Below, one piece after another: positions 62,413 to 64,000 of a DNA stretch of 64,000 nucleotides (the first letter of the stretch is position 1; each line of letters begins with the position of its first letter). A program made the position numbers and the translations under genes. The notes below the pieces were generated by a model, which was given only the letters and a program-made list of their open reading frames with translations, ran no database searches and was not told the origin of the DNA. The DNA is taken from NCBI RefSeq assembly GCF_019924045.1, contig NZ_JAHXBN010000001.1, forward strand, positions 62,001-126,000, read 5' to 3'. Source of the stretch: Dyadobacter fermentans (GTDB lineage: Bacteria > Bacteroidota > Bacteroidia > Cytophagales > Spirosomataceae).

Positions 62413-63021
62413 ATGAAAAGAATGTTCGTACTCGCAGCAGCTGGTTTGCTTTTCAATGTTGCGGCTATTGCCAACGGTCCTGGAAAGAGTGCTGCCGACA
62501 AAACCCTGAAGGTGGATACCAAAGCGAGCACCATCAACTGGGGCGCTAAAAAAGTGACGGGAACACACGCAGGAACTGTGCCTCTGGAAAGCGGTACGCT
62601 CGTGATCGATAACGATAAGCTCAAAGGAGGAAGTTTTGTAGCCGACATCAAATCCCTGGTGGTTACCGACGTAACTGATAAGGAAATGAACGGCAAACTG
62701 ACCAATCACCTCAAAAGCGACGACTTCTTCTCGGTAGAAAAACATCCGCAGGCGAAACTGGTGATCTCTTCCGTAACACCGAAGGGCGGCAATGCTTACG
62801 ACGTAACCGGTAAACTGACGATCAAAGGCATTACTCAGGATGTGAAATTCCCTGCCACGGTAACAGCCGATGCTAAAAAGGTGACAGCTAATGCGAAAGT
62901 AGCTATTGACCGTACCAAATACGACATCAAATTCCGTTCAACCAACTTCTTCGAAAACCTGGGAGACAAGGCGATCGATAACGATTTTACACTCGATGTA
63001 AGCCTGGTGGCTAACAAGTAA
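62413..63021 (+). CDS. YceI-family periplasmic lipid-binding-like protein
   Basis: A 202-aa YceI-family protein, an eight-stranded lipocalin-like barrel that binds isoprenoid or other hydrophobic chains in related proteins. The signal peptide runs to about residue 20 (AIANG). Family landmarks include STINWGAKKVTGTHAG, LTNHLKSDDFFSVEKHP and the late DYDIKFRST-type segment (here KYDIKFRSTNFF). It is the commonest exported YceI type in Bacteroidota, often stress-linked. It stands alone between a promoter-like site and a terminator. Confidence 0.92.
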   Translation: MKRMFVLAAAGLLFNVAAIANGPGKSAADKTLKVDTKASTINWGAKKVTGTHAGTVPLESGTLVIDNDKLKGGSFVADIKSLVVTDVTDKEMNGKLTNHLKSDDFFSVEKHPQAKLVISSVTPKGGNAYDVTGKLTIKGITQDVKFPATVTADAKKVTANAKVAIDRTKYDIKFRSTNFFENLGDKAIDNDFTLDVSLVANK

Positions 63022-63043
63022 TCAGCGAATATTTAGCAGATAT

Positions 63044-63079
63044 AAAATCCGGTTTGAGCGATCAGACCGGATTTTTTTT
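63044..63079 (+). terminator. Terminator downstream of the YceI gene
   Basis: AAAATCCGGT (63044-63053) pairs with ACCGGATTTT (63066-63075), and the T-run continues to 63079. It lies 22 bp after the YceI stop. Confidence 0.85.
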
Positions 63080-63123
63080 GCTCTATATTTGGCAAAAGTG
63101 ATTTGATAACTGATAGAAAATCT

Positions 63124-64000
63124 ATGAAAAATTTCATCGCGGGCCTCGCTATATGCACATCGATCTTTACGGGTCAGGCGTTTGCCCAAACTGAAAACAG
63201 ATTGCCCGAATGGGCATTCGGCGGTTTCAAACGACCCGCCGGCGTGAACCCGGTTATTTCGCCCGACAGTACTTCCCGGTTTTTCTGCCCGATGAACAAG
63301 CGGCCCGTCGATTGGGAATCGAACGATACCTTTAACCCGGCCGCGACCATGAAAAATGGGAAGATCGTGGTGCTGTACCGTGCCGAGGACAAAGCCGGAA
63401 AGGCGATCGGAATGCGGACGTCGCGGTTGGGTTATGCTGAGAGCGAGGACGGGATCCATTTCAAAAGAAGGAAGGAACCTGTGCTGTTCCCCGCGGAAGA
63501 CAGCCAGAAAGCGAACGAATGGCCCGGCGGCTGCGAAGATCCGCGTGTGGCTGTTACCGAAGACGGCCTTTATGTGGTTGTTTACACACAATGGAATAAA
63601 GACAAGGCTCGCCTGGGGGTAGCCACATCCCGCGATTTGCTCAGATGGGAAAAATACGGCCCGGTGTTCAGAGAGGCATACCATGGCAAATTCAATAATA
63701 TCTGGACTAAATCAGGCTCTATCGTGACCAAATTGGTGGGCGATAAGCAGGTAATCGCTAAAATCAATGGAAAGTACTGGCTCTATTTCGGTGAAGCCAA
63801 CGTCAATATTGCCACCTCCACAGACCTGATCAACTGGGAGCCGGTAGTCGATAGCAAAGGCGAGCTGGTCAATCTGATTTCTCCCAGAAAAGGCTATTTC
63901 GACAGTAACCTCACCGAATGCGGTCCGCCGGCCATTCTCACCGACCACGGCATTGTGCTGCTCTACAATGGCAAGAATGATAAAGGCGAAGACGGTGATA
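63124..64000 (+). CDS. GH130-type glycosidase/phosphorylase, 3'-truncated by window end
   Basis: The first 292 codons of an exported five-bladed beta-propeller glycosidase. ATG 63124 opens a frame with no stop to the window edge. The signal peptide ends near residue 22 (AFAQ). The region around GGCEDPR (E138, D139) resembles the catalytic part of family GH130 enzymes, which split beta-mannosides by hydrolysis or phosphorolysis, and SRDLLRWEKYGPV and TDLINWEPV mark propeller repeats. GH43/GH32-type propellers are an alternative. It starts 44 bp after the YceI terminator. Being exported, hydrolysis is more likely than phosphorolysis (inference). Confidence 0.82.
   Translation, partial: MKNFIAGLAICTSIFTGQAFAQTENRLPEWAFGGFKRPAGVNPVISPDSTSRFFCPMNKRPVDWESNDTFNPAATMKNGKIVVLYRAEDKAGKAIGMRTSRLGYAESEDGIHFKRRKEPVLFPAEDSQKANEWPGGCEDPRVAVTEDGLYVVVYTQWNKDKARLGVATSRDLLRWEKYGPVFREAYHGKFNNIWTKSGSIVTKLVGDKQVIAKINGKYWLYFGEANVNIATSTDLINWEPVVDSKGELVNLISPRKGYFDSNLTECGPPAILTDHGIVLLYNGKNDKGEDGD

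Overview
The window looks like chromosomal DNA of an aerobic Bacteroidota bacterium, most likely Cytophagales (a Dyadobacter/Spirosoma-like relative; this placement is inference). The signs are a SusC/SusD pair, a lipoprotein TamA (TamL-type) with TamB, outer-membrane beta-barrel family 3 receptors, TAnnTTTG-type promoter elements, few Shine-Dalgarno sequences, and a mix of housekeeping genes (metK, lipA, waaA, rsgA, mce, pyrD, ftsK, lolA) with exported hydrolases. No insertion sequence, prophage, CRISPR array, rRNA or tRNA was seen.

Layout. (1) 1-9768, plus strand: a nutrient-acquisition locus with the 3' part of a SusC porin, a SusD-like lipoprotein, a neutral-ceramidase-like hydrolase, a PhoPQ-activated (PqaA-type) hydrolase, a metallophosphoesterase and a glycerophosphodiesterase. 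Its enzyme set suggests scavenging of lipid or phosphodiester substrates rather than a glycan. (2) 9832-13037: an unknown polytopic membrane protein, a DegT-type aminotransferase and a GNAT acetyltransferase. (3) 13039-19137, minus: a very large alpha-2-macroglobulin, 1 bp from the acetyltransferase. (4) 19367-23550: a two-gene RND efflux operon, then a PIN toxin-antitoxin pair. (5) 24249-29532, minus: a front-end type desaturase, metK, an FkbM methyltransferase, lipA and a small outer-membrane-like protein. (6) 29756-33998: waaA, a ROK regulator, rsgA and methylmalonyl-CoA epimerase. (7) 34012-42196, minus: tamL/tamB overlapping by 11 bp, and a LolA-like periplasmic protein. (8) 42484-47407: a TonB-type receptor divergent from a GH20 hexosaminidase, then a RelE-type toxin-antitoxin pair. 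(9) 47458-51857: pyrD, ftsK, lolA. (10) 52007-56663, minus: topoisomerase IB and a photoreceptor operon (response regulator, heme oxygenase, bacteriophytochrome kinase). (11) 56817-64000, plus: a DUF4142 lipoprotein, then sulfatase, phytoene-dehydrogenase-like oxidoreductase, formylglycine-generating enzyme and RBBP9-type hydrolase in close succession, YceI, and the start of a GH130-type glycosidase cut by the window end.

How the parts work together. Envelope biogenesis is strongly represented (TamL/TamB, LolA, WaaA, RND pump, A2M defence). Region 1 can import a ligand through SusCD and break ester, amide and phosphodiester bonds at the cell surface or in the periplasm. In region 11 the sulfatase carries the CxPSR site that the nearby lipoprotein formylglycine-generating enzyme could mature. 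In region 10 heme oxygenase would make biliverdin for the phytochrome, which could pass phosphate to the single-domain regulator.
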